A stretch of 64,000 nt of DNA from Streptomyces flavotricini (GTDB taxonomy: Bacteria > Actinomycetota > Actinomycetes > Streptomycetales > Streptomycetaceae), in contig NZ_JAINUL010000001.1 in assembly GCF_020639365.1 (NCBI RefSeq), positions 5,768,304-5,832,303 on the forward strand. The letters run 5' to 3'. Position 1 is the first letter of the stretch; each line of letters begins with the position of its first letter. This document shows positions 48,804 through 59,415 of this stretch, one piece after another. Made by a program: the position numbers and the translations under genes. The notes under the pieces were generated by a model that saw only the letters and a program-made list of their open reading frames with translations, ran no database searches and was not told the origin of the DNA.

Positions 48804-50333
48804 GTGAGTGAGCAGCAGCCCGAGAGCAACGGACCCGACGACCGCGACGAGACCTCCGATCTCTTCGAACGGATCGTGGCCGAAGAGTCCGACCGCGACC
48901 CCGACCTGGCGGTGATCGAGGCCGGCAGTCGCACCCTGCGCGCCCAGGCCGGACCGCCCCAGGGCGACCCGGCATCGTCGCAGCCCCTCGACCCGGAGGT
49001 GGCGCGGTTGCTCCAGGAGGTGGAGCAGGAGCTCTCCACCCGCTGGGGCGAGACCAAGCTGGAGCCGTCCGTCACGCGCATCGCCGCGCTGATGGACGTC
49101 CTGGGCGAACCGCAGCGCGCGTACCCCTCCATCCACGTGACCGGCACCAACGGCAAGACCAGCACGGCCCGCATGATCGAGGCCCTGCTGAACGCCTTCG
49201 AGCTGCGCACCGGCCGCTACACCAGCCCGCACGTGCAGTCGGTCACCGAGCGGATCAGCCTCGACGGGGCCCCGATCAGCGCCGAGCGTTTCGTCGAGAC
49301 GTACTACGACATCAAGCCGTACGTGGAGATGGTCGACTCCTCCGAGGAGTTCCGGCTGTCCTTCTTCGAGGTGCTCACCGGCATGGCGTACGCGGCCTTC
49401 GCGGACGCACCGGTCGACGCGGCCGTCGTCGAGGTGGGCATGGGCGGCACCTGGGACGCGACCAACGTGATCGACGGCGCGGTCGCGGTGGTCACCCCGA
49501 TCAGCCTGGACCACACGGACCGGCTCGGCTCCACGCCAGGCGAGATCGCCCAGGAGAAGGGCGGCATCATCAAGCAGGACGCCACCGTGATCCTGGCGCA
49601 GCAGCCGGTGGACGCGGCGCAGGTGCTGCTGAAGAAGGCCGTCGAGGTCGACGCGACGGTGGCCCGCGAGGGCATGGAGTTCGGCGTCGTCTCGCGCGAG
49701 GTGGCGGTCGGCGGGCAGATGCTGACGCTGCGCGGTGTGGGCGGCGAGTACGACGGCATCTTCCTGCCGCTGTACGGGGCCCACATGGCCCACAACGCGG
49801 CGGTGGCCCTGGCTGCCGTCGAGGCCTTCTTCGGGGTCGGCGCCGAGCAGTCGCGGGAGCTGGACCTGGAGACCGTGCGCCGGGCCTTCGCCTCGGTGAC
49901 CTCGCCGGGCCGGATGGAGGTCGTACGGCGCAGCCCGACGGTGGTCCTGGACGCGGCGCACAACCCGGCGGGCGCACAGGTCACGGCCGAGGCGGTGACC
50001 GAGGCCTTCGGCTTCAGCCGGCTGATCGGGGTCATGGCGGCGAGCGAGGGCAAGGACGTCAAGGGGGTCCTGGAGGCCTTCGAGCCGCTCTTCGCGGAGA
50101 TCGTGGTCACGGAGAACTCCAGCCACCGGGCGATGTCCGCGGACGCGCTGGCGGCCGTGGCGGTCGAGGTCTTCGGGCCGGACCGGGTGCAGGTGGAGCC
50201 GCGGCTGGACGACGCCCTGGAGGCGGCGATCACCCTCGCGGAGGAAGAGGCCGAGTACGGAGGGGCCGGGGTCCTGGTGACCGGTTCCGTGATCACGGTG
50301 GGCGAGGCCCGCCTGCTGCTGAAGAGGGGCTGA
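48804..50333 (+). CDS. folC: Folylpolyglutamate synthase / dihydrofolate synthase
   Basis: A 509-residue Mur-ligase-family enzyme adding glutamate to dihydropteroate and folates. ATP site HVTGTNGKTSTARMIEALL (about residue 112), the DATNVIDGAVAVVTPISLDHTDRLG block with LEGT-like metal site, and the C-terminal VVLDAAHNPAGAQVTAEAV signature. An N-terminal acidic extension of about 70 residues precedes the catalytic domain. A TAGACT hexamer (48792-48797) ends 6 bases before GTG 48804 and no ribosome site is present, so it appears leaderless. First of the folC-DUF4233-ndk run. Confidence 0.95.
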   Translation: MSEQQPESNGPDDRDETSDLFERIVAEESDRDPDLAVIEAGSRTLRAQAGPPQGDPASSQPLDPEVARLLQEVEQELSTRWGETKLEPSVTRIAALMDVLGEPQRAYPSIHVTGTNGKTSTARMIEALLNAFELRTGRYTSPHVQSVTERISLDGAPISAERFVETYYDIKPYVEMVDSSEEFRLSFFEVLTGMAYAAFADAPVDAAVVEVGMGGTWDATNVIDGAVAVVTPISLDHTDRLGSTPGEIAQEKGGIIKQDATVILAQQPVDAAQVLLKKAVEVDATVAREGMEFGVVSREVAVGGQMLTLRGVGGEYDGIFLPLYGAHMAHNAAVALAAVEAFFGVGAEQSRELDLETVRRAFASVTSPGRMEVVRRSPTVVLDAAHNPAGAQVTAEAVTEAFGFSRLIGVMAASEGKDVKGVLEAFEPLFAEIVVTENSSHRAMSADALAAVAVEVFGPDRVQVEPRLDDALEAAITLAEEEAEYGGAGVLVTGSVITVGEARLLLKRG

Positions 50334-50336
50334 GGG

Positions 50337-50693
50337 ATGCGCACGCTGTGTGCTTCGACGCTGATCGGCGAGTTCTTCGTGATCGGTTTCGCCGGGCTGG
50401 TCGCCATGAAGAACCCGGACCTGACGCAGGCCACGGTATGGACGGTCTGCGGGATCGCCATGCTGCTGTCGGTGCTGCTGTGCGGGATGCTGTCGCGCCC
50501 GGGCGCGGTCCAGATCGGCTGGGCACTGCAGATCGGGCTGATCCTGAGCGGGTTCGTCGTCCCGATGATGTTCTTCCTCGGCGCGGCGTTCGCGGGCCTG
50601 TGGTGGTGCTCGGTGCACTACGGCACCAAGATCGACGAGATCAAGGCCCGCTGGGCGGCCCAGAACGAGGCCCGGGGCGAGGCCCAGGCCTGA
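50337..50693 (+). CDS. DUF4233 membrane protein
   Basis: A 118-residue protein with four hydrophobic segments and the DUF4233 pattern: LCASTLIGEFFVIGFAGLVA at the start and PMMFFLGAAFAGLWWCSVHYG at the end. It follows folC by 3 bases and precedes ndk, an order conserved in Streptomyces. Function unknown. Confidence 0.88.
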   Translation: MRTLCASTLIGEFFVIGFAGLVAMKNPDLTQATVWTVCGIAMLLSVLLCGMLSRPGAVQIGWALQIGLILSGFVVPMMFFLGAAFAGLWWCSVHYGTKIDEIKARWAAQNEARGEAQA

Positions 50694-50816
50694 GGCGGCG
50701 CGGCCCCGGCCGGAGCGGCGGCCCCGGCCGTGCGGGGCCCGGGGCTCCGCGCAGGGGCCCCGTTGACTCCCTGTAGCCTCGTCGGACCGCACCCGTATGC
50801 CGCAAGGAGCCGCAAC

Positions 50817-51227
50817 ATGACCCAGCGCACGCTCGTCATCCTCAAGCCCGACGCCGTCCGTCGAGGCCTGATCGGCGAGATCATCGGCCGCATCGAGCGG
50901 AAGGCCGGCTGGACCGTTCCCGCTCTGGAGCTGCGCACGCTGGACCAGGAGACCCTGGAGACCCACTACGGCGAGCACAAGGGCAAGCCCTTCTACGAGC
51001 CCCTCATGGGCTTCATGGCGAGCGGCCCGGTCGTGGTCCTCGTGGTGGAAGGGGAACGCGTGATCGAGGGTGTCCGCCAGCTGGCCGGACCCACTGACCC
51101 GATCGCCGCGGCGCCCGGCTCCATCCGGGGGGACTTCGGCACCATCACCCGGGAGAACCTGATCCACGCCTCGGACTCCGAGGAGTCCGCGGAGCGCGAG
51201 CTGAAGCTGTTCTTCCCCTCCCTCTGA
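50817..51227 (+). CDS. ndk: Nucleoside diphosphate kinase
   Basis: A 136-residue cytosolic enzyme transferring the gamma phosphate between nucleoside di- and triphosphates. MTQRTLVILKPDAVRRG start and HYGEHKGKPFY loop are typical. The active-site His, normally in RxxxGxTxPxxAxPGTIRGDF...NxxHxSD, is His at NLIHASDS. ATG 50817 follows AAGGAG. There are no gaps or insertions compared with the family. Confidence 0.97.
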   Translation: MTQRTLVILKPDAVRRGLIGEIIGRIERKAGWTVPALELRTLDQETLETHYGEHKGKPFYEPLMGFMASGPVVVLVVEGERVIEGVRQLAGPTDPIAAAPGSIRGDFGTITRENLIHASDSEESAERELKLFFPSL

Positions 51228-51273
51228 TGAGTCCTTCCTGACGTAACATCAGCCGAATAGCGCTCATGACCTG

Positions 51274-51300
51274 GGGCGACCGAAGTAATTTCGGTCGCCC
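51274..51300 (+). terminator. Terminator after ndk
   Basis: 11-bp stem GGGCGACCGAA/TTCGGTCGCCC with a 5-base loop (51274-51284 and 51290-51300). The rest of the 296-bp gap before mreB should hold the mre promoters. Confidence 0.8.
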
Positions 51301-51523
51301 TTCGGTATTACCGGGCGCGAGCGGGAACGCATGAGCAGGACACGTCGTCACCACTAAGGGGGCGGGTTTCCGTTCCGGCGGGATTGCCGGAGTCCCGTCG
51401 CGCGGTGTTCACACTTGCGGCACTACGATGGGGCCTCCACCCACACACCCACCTCGCCGACCTGACAGCAGCCGCTATCAACTGGAAGGCCAGACGCTCC
51501 TCATGGGGAACAAGGGGAACAAC

Positions 51524-52543
<1,020 letters not shown>

Positions 52544-52579
52544 CACAGACCCCCGTCCGGGGGCCATGCGGAACACAAG

Positions 52580-52619
52580 GATCCGCCGTACGGGTGCTGC
52601 CGCGCCCGTGCGGCGGATC
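52580..52619 (+). terminator. Intra-operon hairpin between mreB and mreC
   Basis: 15-bp stem (52580-52594 with 52605-52619) including one G-U pair, 10-base loop. Likely an attenuator/terminator that lowers mreCD-pbp2-rodA transcription; it argues against an mreC start upstream of it. Confidence 0.75.
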
Positions 52620-52646
52620 GTTGATATACAGACCAAAGAATTTCCG

Positions 52647-53615
52647 ATGAGGAAGGCACGGCCGCCGCACGTGAGGGACACACGAGAGAGCCGGCTGCTC
52701 CTGGTGCTTCTGATCGCCATCGCGTTCGCATTGATCACGGTGGACATCAGGGCAGGCGAGGAGTCTCCGGTCGACGGCGCCCGGCAGGCCGCCGCAGCGG
52801 CCTTCGGCCCCGTCGAGAAGGGCGTCGCGACCGCGGTCGACCCCGTCGCCAACGCGATAGGAGCCGTACGGGACTCCGGCGAGCGGCACAACCGCATCGC
52901 CACGCTGGAGCGCGAGAACGCCGCCCTGAAGGCCAAGCTGGGCAGCGACGACCAGACCCGCAGCCGCATCCACGAGCTCGACGAGATGCTCAAGCGGGCC
53001 GGCGCCGGACAGTACGGCATCAAGGGCGCCGAGGTCATCGCCATAGGAGCGGCCCAGGGCTTCTCCTGGACCGTCACCATCGACGCCGGCACCAAGGACG
53101 GCATCGAGCGCGACATGACCGTGCTCAACGGGGAGGGACTCGTCGGCCGGGTCGCCACCGTGGGCCCCGACACCGCCACGGTCGTCCTCGCCAACGACCC
53201 CGACTTCACCGTGGGCACCCGCCTGGAGAAGACCGGCGAGCTCGGCTTCGCCACCGGCCAGGGCGACCGCGCGCTGTCCGTCCAGATGCTCAACGGCAAG
53301 GCCAAGGTCAACCCCGGCGACCGGCTCGTGACCTTCGGCTCCCGCGGCAACAAGCCGTTCGTGCCCGGCGTTCCGATCGGCGAGGTCGTCAAGGTCGACC
53401 CCTCGCGCGGCGATCTGACCCGAACCATCTGGGTCCGCCCGTTCGTCGGCTTCTCGCGCCTGGACATCGTCGGCGTCGTCGTCATGCCGCCGCGCGAGGA
53501 CCCGCGCGACGCCGTGCTGCCCCCCAAGCCGGAGGTGAAGCCCACCCCGACGGTCACCGTCACGGTCACCCCGTCGCCGTCCGCCACCGGGCCCGCCAAG
53601 CCGGCCGACGAGTAG
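52647..53615 (+). CDS. mreC: Rod shape-determining protein MreC
   Basis: A 322-residue bitopic protein of the elongation complex. One helix (about 19-36, RLLLVLLIAIAFALITV), a coiled coil (RIATLERENAALKAKLG), then the beta-barrel MreC core (WTVTIDAGTKDGIERDMTVLNGEGLVGRV; TVVLANDPDF). The C-terminal tail is Pro/Thr-rich. ATG 52647 is chosen because the only upstream start (52566) would read through a stem-loop; GTG 52671 behind GAGGAAGG is a realistic alternative. Confidence 0.94.
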   Translation: MRKARPPHVRDTRESRLLLVLLIAIAFALITVDIRAGEESPVDGARQAAAAAFGPVEKGVATAVDPVANAIGAVRDSGERHNRIATLERENAALKAKLGSDDQTRSRIHELDEMLKRAGAGQYGIKGAEVIAIGAAQGFSWTVTIDAGTKDGIERDMTVLNGEGLVGRVATVGPDTATVVLANDPDFTVGTRLEKTGELGFATGQGDRALSVQMLNGKAKVNPGDRLVTFGSRGNKPFVPGVPIGEVVKVDPSRGDLTRTIWVRPFVGFSRLDIVGVVVMPPREDPRDAVLPPKPEVKPTPTVTVTVTPSPSATGPAKPADE

Positions 53616-53627
53616 GAGCTGACCCCC

Positions 53628-54332
53628 ATGCGCTTCAACCGGATCCTGCTCTCGGCCACGCTCGTCGTGGTCGCCCTCGTCGTCCAGGTCTCCGTCCTGG
53701 GCCGGCTGCAACTGCCCGGCGCCGTACCCGACCTGGTCCTGCTCACCGTCGTCGCCCTCGCCCTCGTGTACGGGCACCTCAGCGGCGCGCTCATCGGCTT
53801 CGCCGCCGGACTCCTCGCCGACCTGGCCCCGCCCGCCGACCACGCCGCCGGGCGGTACGCGCTCGTGCTCTGCGTCATCGGGTACGCCGCCGGGCTGGCC
53901 CGCCCCGACTCCGGGCGGTTCCGCTCCGCCTGGGGCCCCATGCTGACCGTCGTCGCCACCGCGATCGGCTCCACCCTGCTCTACGCCGGGGTGGGCGCCC
54001 TGGTCGGCGACACGGCCGCCCGCCACGTCGGGCTCACCGGGCTGCTGTTCACCGCGACCCTCTACGACCTGCTGCTCGCCCCGTTCACCGTGCCGTTCAT
54101 CATGGCGCTGGCCCGGCGCGCCGAGAACGACCCGATGGCCGTGGAGGCCAACGGCGGCCCGGCCAAGACCGCCGACGTGTCCTCCGGCTGGCTCGCCGGC
54201 GGCACCGGGCTGCGCATCGGCAGCCAGCGCGGCGGCCTGCGGCGGGGGCTCGCGCGCGGCCGCGCCAACAAGGCCGGCCGGATAAAGGGCGTCAAGGCGA
54301 TCAAGAGTGTGAAGAGCGTCAAGAAGCTGTGA
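53628..54332 (+). CDS. mreD: Rod shape-determining protein MreD
   Basis: A 234-residue integral membrane protein with five or six helices (RILLSATLVVVALVVQVSVLGRL start; DLLLAPFTVPFIMALARRAEND end), completing the MreBCD set, and a basic Lys/Arg-rich C-terminal tail of about 40 residues. ATG 53628 follows AGGAG 8 bases upstream; the gene is 12 bases after mreC. Confidence 0.93.
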   Translation: MRFNRILLSATLVVVALVVQVSVLGRLQLPGAVPDLVLLTVVALALVYGHLSGALIGFAAGLLADLAPPADHAAGRYALVLCVIGYAAGLARPDSGRFRSAWGPMLTVVATAIGSTLLYAGVGALVGDTAARHVGLTGLLFTATLYDLLLAPFTVPFIMALARRAENDPMAVEANGGPAKTADVSSGWLAGGTGLRIGSQRGGLRRGLARGRANKAGRIKGVKAIKSVKSVKKL

Positions 54333-54345
54333 GGGAGGAGCTCCC

Positions 54346-56520
54346 GTGACCAATGCCCCCGAGACCGGCCGCACGTCCCGCGTGCGGATCAGACTCGTGA
54401 TCATGCAGGTGCTCGTCGTCTCCTTCCTCCTCACCCTCGGCGGGCGCCTGTGGTACCTCCAGGTCCGCAACGGCGACGAGTACTACCACGAGGCGAAGAG
54501 CAACCACGTCCAGCAGGTCGTCCAGCCGGCCGTCCGCGGCTCGATCCTGGACGCCCGCGGCGTCCCGCTCGCCGACAACGAGACCCGCCTGGTCGTCTCC
54601 GCCAGCCGCACCGCGCTGATGAAGATGAAGGACAAGGGCAAGGGCGTCCTGACCCGGCTCGCGGGAGTCCTGGACATGAAGCCCCAGGACGTCATGAACA
54701 AGGTCCGGGTCTGCGACTCCCAGACCCCCAAGCCCTGCTGGAACGGTTCGCCCTACCAGCCGATCCCCGTCACCACGGAAGCCACCACCCAGCAGGCCCT
54801 GCAGATCCGCGAGCGCCCCGAGGAGTACCCCGGCATCACGGCCGAGCCCACCGCCGTACGCCGCTACCCCGCGCCCGGCGGCGCCAACACCGGCCAGGTG
54901 CTCGGCTACCTCTCCCCGGTCACCGACGAGGAGATCCAGAAGGCCAAGAACACCAACTCGCCGCTGCTGCGCTCCGACCAGGTCGGCCGCTTCGGCCTGG
55001 AGCGGACGTACGACCGGACCCTGCGGGGCAAGTCCGGCGTCACCCGCTACGAGGTCGACAACCTCGGCCGGGTCATGGGCCAGGCCAAGAACGACCCGAC
55101 GGTCGCCGGCGCCCACCTCGTGACCAGCATCGACGCCCGCGTCCAGGGCGTCGCCGAGTTCGAGCTGAACGCGGCCATGCTGGAGGCCCGCAAGCAGATC
55201 GACCGCAACACCGGCGTCCCCTACAAGGCCGACGCCGGGGCCGTGGTCGTCCTGGAGTCCAAGACGGGCCGGGTCGTGGCCATGGCCTCCATGCCCACGT
55301 ACGACCCGAACGTCTGGGTCGGCGGGATCTCCGGCAAGGACTACGCCAAGCTCACCGCCAAGGAGTCCAACGTCCCGCTGATGAACCGGGCGATCCAGGG
55401 CCAGGCCGCCCCGGGCTCCATCTTCAAGGTCATCCCGACCGCGGCCGCGGTCAACGCCGGGTACGACTTCGACGGGGACTACCCCTGCCCGAGCTCCTAC
55501 TCCATCGGCGGCCAGGTCTTCAAGAACTTCGAGTCCCAGGGCCACGGCAACATCACCCTCGGCCGGGCCCTCGAAGTCTCCTGCGACACCGTGTTCTACG
55601 CCCTCGGCCACCAGCAGTGGATCAAGGACGGCGGACTCCACCCGAAGAAGCCCCCGGCCGAGATCTTCTACAAGACCGCCCACCAGTTCGGCCTGGGCGC
55701 CGAGACCCACGTGGACCTGCCGGGCGAGGAGAAGGGCCGGGTCCCCGACCGGGAGTGGAAGCAGAAGTTCTGGCAGGCCAACAAGGACATGTGGTGCAAG
55801 ACCGGCAAGAAGGGCGGCACCTACGTCGAGCTGCTCTCGTACGAGAACTGCCTCGAAGGCAACCTCATGCGCGCCGGTGACGCCATCAACTACTCCATCG
55901 GACAGGGCGACACCCTGGTCACCCCGATCCAGATGGCCACCATCTACGCGGCCATCTCCAACGGCGGCACCCTGTGGAACCCGACCATCGGAAAGGCCGT
56001 CATCAGCGCCGACGGCAAGCACACCGAGCCGATCCCGCCGCAGGCCCACGGCAAGCTGCCCATGACGGAGGCCACCCGCCGTAAGATCAACGAGGCCCTG
56101 GAGGGCGTCGCCACCCGCGGCACCGCCGCCTGGCGCTTCGGCGGCTGGCCGCAGAAGCAGATCCCCATGCACGCCAAGACCGGTACCGCCGAGGTCTACG
56201 GCAAGCAGACCACCTCGTGGTTCGCCACGTACACCGAGGACTTCACGATCGTGATGACGATCTCCCAGGGCGGCACCGGTTCGGGTGCCTCCGGACCCGC
56301 CGTCCGCAACATCTACAACGCCATCTACGGTCTGAGCATGGCCGGCAAGCAGGACACCGAAAAGGCCTTCCTGCTCAAGCCGGAGGCGAAGCTCCCCACC
56401 ATCGGGCCCGACGGCACCATCGACGCCCCCGACATCAAGCCGTACGTGCCCCCGTCCCCGGAGGAACCGGCGCCCGCGCTCGCCGGTCCCCCCGCCCCGC
56501 CCGCCGCGCGGCAGGACTGA
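54346..56520 (+). CDS. mrdA: Penicillin-binding protein 2 (class B transpeptidase)
   Basis: A 724-residue transpeptidase partnering RodA for elongation-type wall synthesis. One N-terminal helix (about 15-35), a pedestal domain (PAVRGSILDARGVPLADNE), then the transpeptidase with SxxK in APGSIFKV, SxD in EVSCDTVFYALG, the SIGQGDTLVTPIQMA block, and KTG in MHAKTGTAE. GTG 54346 follows GGAGGAG. The coding order mreBCD-pbp2-rodA is the classical Mre operon. The C-terminal Pro-rich tail (about 40 residues) is extra-membrane. Confidence 0.95.
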   Translation: MTNAPETGRTSRVRIRLVIMQVLVVSFLLTLGGRLWYLQVRNGDEYYHEAKSNHVQQVVQPAVRGSILDARGVPLADNETRLVVSASRTALMKMKDKGKGVLTRLAGVLDMKPQDVMNKVRVCDSQTPKPCWNGSPYQPIPVTTEATTQQALQIRERPEEYPGITAEPTAVRRYPAPGGANTGQVLGYLSPVTDEEIQKAKNTNSPLLRSDQVGRFGLERTYDRTLRGKSGVTRYEVDNLGRVMGQAKNDPTVAGAHLVTSIDARVQGVAEFELNAAMLEARKQIDRNTGVPYKADAGAVVVLESKTGRVVAMASMPTYDPNVWVGGISGKDYAKLTAKESNVPLMNRAIQGQAAPGSIFKVIPTAAAVNAGYDFDGDYPCPSSYSIGGQVFKNFESQGHGNITLGRALEVSCDTVFYALGHQQWIKDGGLHPKKPPAEIFYKTAHQFGLGAETHVDLPGEEKGRVPDREWKQKFWQANKDMWCKTGKKGGTYVELLSYENCLEGNLMRAGDAINYSIGQGDTLVTPIQMATIYAAISNGGTLWNPTIGKAVISADGKHTEPIPPQAHGKLPMTEATRRKINEALEGVATRGTAAWRFGGWPQKQIPMHAKTGTAEVYGKQTTSWFATYTEDFTIVMTISQGGTGSGASGPAVRNIYNAIYGLSMAGKQDTEKAFLLKPEAKLPTIGPDGTIDAPDIKPYVPPSPEEPAPALAGPPAPPAARQD

Positions 56521-56527
56521 GACCCCG

Positions 56528-57727
56528 ATGCAGACCGCGAACAAGTTCTCCGTATCCCGGTACGCGCCCGAGCGCGGCGCGATGGCCAAGCTGACCTCGC
56601 GCGACTCGGTGCTGCGCCGGCTCGACTGGCCGATACTGCTCTCCGCGCTCGCCCTGTCCTTCATCGGCGCCCTGCTGGTGTGGTCGGCGACCCGCAACCG
56701 CACCCAGCTCAACCAGGGCGACCCGTACTACTTCCTGGTCCGGCACGCCCTGAACACCGGCATCGGCCTCGTGCTGATGATCGGCACGGTCTGGCTCGGC
56801 CACCGCACCCTGCGCGGCGCCGTGCCGATCCTGTACGGGCTCTCCCTGGTGCTGATCCTCGCCGTGCTCACCCCGCTCGGCGCCACCATCAACGGCGCCC
56901 ATGCGTGGATCGTGATCGGCGGCGGGTTCTCGCTCCAGCCCTCCGAGTTCGTGAAGATCACGATCATTCTGGTCATGGCCATGCTGCTGGCCACCCGGGT
57001 GGACGCGGGCGACCTCACCCACCCCGACCACCGCACCGTGGTCAAGGCGCTGTGCCTGGCCGCCGCGCCGATGGGCATCGTCATGCTGATGCCCGACCTC
57101 GGCTCCGTCATGGTCATGGTCGTCATCGTGCTCGGCGTCCTGCTCGCCTCGGGCGCCTCGAACCGCTGGGTGGTCGGGCTGATGGGCTCCGGCGCGGCCG
57201 GGGCCATCCTGATCTGGCAGCTCGGCGTGCTCGACGAGTACCAGATCAACCGCTTCGCGGCCTTCGCCAACCCGGACCTCGACCCCGCGGGCGTCGGTTA
57301 CAACACGAACCAGGCGCGGATCGCGATCGGCTCCGGCGGACTGACCGGCTCCGGGCTCTTCAAGGGCTCGCAGACCACCGGCCAGTTCGTGCCCGAGCAG
57401 CAGACCGACTTCGTCTTCACGGTGGCGGGGGAGGAGCTCGGCTTCCTCGGCGCCGGGCTGATCCTGGTCCTGCTCGGCATCATCCTCTGGCGGGCCTGCA
57501 TGATCGCCCGTGAGACCACCGAGCTGTACGGGACCATCGTGTGCGCCGGGATCATCGCCTGGTTCGCCTTCCAGGCCTTCGAGAACATCGGGATGACCCT
57601 CGGGATCATGCCGGTGGCGGGGCTGCCGCTGCCTTTCGTCTCCTACGGAGGCTCGTCCATGTTCGCGGTGTGGGTGGCGGTCGGACTGCTGCAGTCGATC
57701 AGGGTGCAACGGCCGATGTCGGCCTAG
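56528..57727 (+). CDS. rodA: RodA/FtsW/SpoVE family peptidoglycan glycosyltransferase
   Basis: A 399-residue SEDS protein with ten helices. RSxxG-type and catalytic motif region GGFSLQPSEFVKITIIL; loop ARIAIGSGGLTGSGLFKGSQTTGQFVPEQQTDFVFTVAGEELGF; terminal GLPLPFVSYGGSSMFAVWVAVGLLQSI. It polymerises lipid II together with the transpeptidase encoded upstream (7-base gap). This is the sfr gene of S. coelicolor, involved in sporulation. ATG 56528. Confidence 0.95.
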   Translation: MQTANKFSVSRYAPERGAMAKLTSRDSVLRRLDWPILLSALALSFIGALLVWSATRNRTQLNQGDPYYFLVRHALNTGIGLVLMIGTVWLGHRTLRGAVPILYGLSLVLILAVLTPLGATINGAHAWIVIGGGFSLQPSEFVKITIILVMAMLLATRVDAGDLTHPDHRTVVKALCLAAAPMGIVMLMPDLGSVMVMVVIVLGVLLASGASNRWVVGLMGSGAAGAILIWQLGVLDEYQINRFAAFANPDLDPAGVGYNTNQARIAIGSGGLTGSGLFKGSQTTGQFVPEQQTDFVFTVAGEELGFLGAGLILVLLGIILWRACMIARETTELYGTIVCAGIIAWFAFQAFENIGMTLGIMPVAGLPLPFVSYGGSSMFAVWVAVGLLQSIRVQRPMSA

Positions 57728-57808
57728 CGGGGCCGATCTTCGGCCGGTTCCGCCGTCGATTTCCCGTTCACCCTGCCGTGGTGATCCGTTCAGGACTAAG
57801 TTCGTTGC

Positions 57809-59332
57809 ATGGCGGACACGAAACGCGAGATCGAGCGCAAATTCGAGTTCACGACGAGCAAGGCCGCGCGCCGCGGAGTCCCGGACCTGACCGGCACGGC
57901 CGCGATCGCGGCCGTCGCCGACCAGGGCACCATCGACCTCGACGCGGTCTACTACGACACCCCCGACCAGCGCCTCGCCGCGGACGGCCTCACCCTGCGG
58001 CGGCGCACCGGCGGCGCGGACGCCGGCTGGCACCTCAAACTGCCCGTCTCCCCGGGCGTCCGCGACGAGGTCACCGCCCCCCTCAGCGACACCCTCCCGC
58101 GCGCCCTCGCCGCCCTCGTCCGCTCCCGGGTCCGCGACGGCGCACTGGAGCCGCAGGTCCGGCTCCTGTCCTCCCGCCGCGTGACGCACCTCCTCGACGC
58201 CGAAGGCGCCCTCCTCGCGGAGCTCTCGACCGACGCCGTCCGCGTCGAGCGGGACCAGGCCGCCGCGGCGTGGACCGAGGTCGAGGTCGAACTCGCCGAC
58301 GGCGTCGATCCCGCACTCCTCGACGCCGTCGAGAAGAAGTTCCGCAAGGCCGGGCTCAAGGTCTCCGACGCCCCCTCCAAACTCGCCCGGGCCCTCACCG
58401 AGACGGGCACCGAGCCGCCGCCGAGGCCCGGCCCCGGCGGCGCCGAGGGCACCGCGGGCGCGCTGGTCCTCGCGTACCTGCGCGAACAGCGCGACGCGCT
58501 CGTCGCGCAGGACCCCGCGGTCCGCCGCAACCTGCCGGACGCCGTCCACCAGATGCGGATCGCCTGCCGCCGGACGCGCAGCGCCTTCAAGACGTACCGC
58601 AAGGTCCTCGACCGCGCCGCCACCGATCCGATCGGCGAGGAGCTCCGCTGGCTGGCCGCCGAGCTCGGCCTCGACCGCGACCAGGAAGTCCTCTTCGAGC
58701 GCATCCAGACCCACGTCACCGGGCTTCCCCGCACCCTCGTGGTCGGACCCGTCCGCGGCCGCCTGCGGACGTGGAACAACGCCCGCCGCTCGGCGACCCG
58801 GCGCCGCGCGCTGGCCGCCCTCGACGCCAAGAGGTACGCGGCCCTGCTCGACGCCCTGGACGCACTGCTGGCCGAGCCGCCCCTGCTCCCCGGCGCGGCC
58901 AAGCCGGCCGTCCGGGTCCTGCCCAAGGCCGTCCTCAAGGACTACGAACGCCTCGCCACCCGCGTCGCCGGGGCCCTCGACCTGGACCCGGGCGAGGGGC
59001 GTGACCTGGCCCTCCACGGGGCCCGCAAGGCCGCCAAGCGCGCCCGCTACGCGGCGGAGGCGGCCACCCCCGTGCTAGGCGACGCGGCGAAACAGCTGGC
59101 CAAGGCCATCAAATCGGTCCAGAGCCTGCTCGGCGACCACCAGGACAGCGTCGTCGCCCGCGAGGCCCTGCGCGGACTCGGCGCCCAGGCAGCCGGAGCG
59201 GGAGAGTCCGCTTTTACCTGGGGCGTGCTCTACGCCCGCGAGGAGGCCCTGGCCGCACAGGGTGAGCGGGAGCTTCCGGACGTATGGGGGCAAGCCTGCG
59301 ACCCCGCGCTCCGGGCCGAGCTGGGCGCCTAG
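57809..59332 (+). CDS. CYTH and CHAD domain protein
   Basis: A 507-residue cytosolic protein. N-terminal CYTH domain with the ExExK motif (REIERKFEF, about residues 6-14), LDAVYYDTPDQRLAADGLTLRRR, WHLKLPV, EVEVELADG; CHAD domain from about 220 with conserved His (DAVHQMRIACRRTRSAFKTYRKV; ALHGARKAAKRARYAAEAATP). CYTH hydrolyses inorganic triphosphate; CHAD binds polyphosphate. A TAAGTT hexamer (57797-57802) ends 6 bases before ATG 57809, with no ribosome site, so likely leaderless. Confidence 0.93.
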   Translation: MADTKREIERKFEFTTSKAARRGVPDLTGTAAIAAVADQGTIDLDAVYYDTPDQRLAADGLTLRRRTGGADAGWHLKLPVSPGVRDEVTAPLSDTLPRALAALVRSRVRDGALEPQVRLLSSRRVTHLLDAEGALLAELSTDAVRVERDQAAAAWTEVEVELADGVDPALLDAVEKKFRKAGLKVSDAPSKLARALTETGTEPPPRPGPGGAEGTAGALVLAYLREQRDALVAQDPAVRRNLPDAVHQMRIACRRTRSAFKTYRKVLDRAATDPIGEELRWLAAELGLDRDQEVLFERIQTHVTGLPRTLVVGPVRGRLRTWNNARRSATRRRALAALDAKRYAALLDALDALLAEPPLLPGAAKPAVRVLPKAVLKDYERLATRVAGALDLDPGEGRDLALHGARKAAKRARYAAEAATPVLGDAAKQLAKAIKSVQSLLGDHQDSVVAREALRGLGAQAAGAGESAFTWGVLYAREEALAAQGERELPDVWGQACDPALRAELGA

Positions 59333-59415
59333 GAGGCGATCACGGCGGCAGGAGGCGGCTGCGCCTCGGGTTACGCTTGAGAGTCGCCCCCTGCCAGCTT
59401 CACGAAAGTCGCGTG

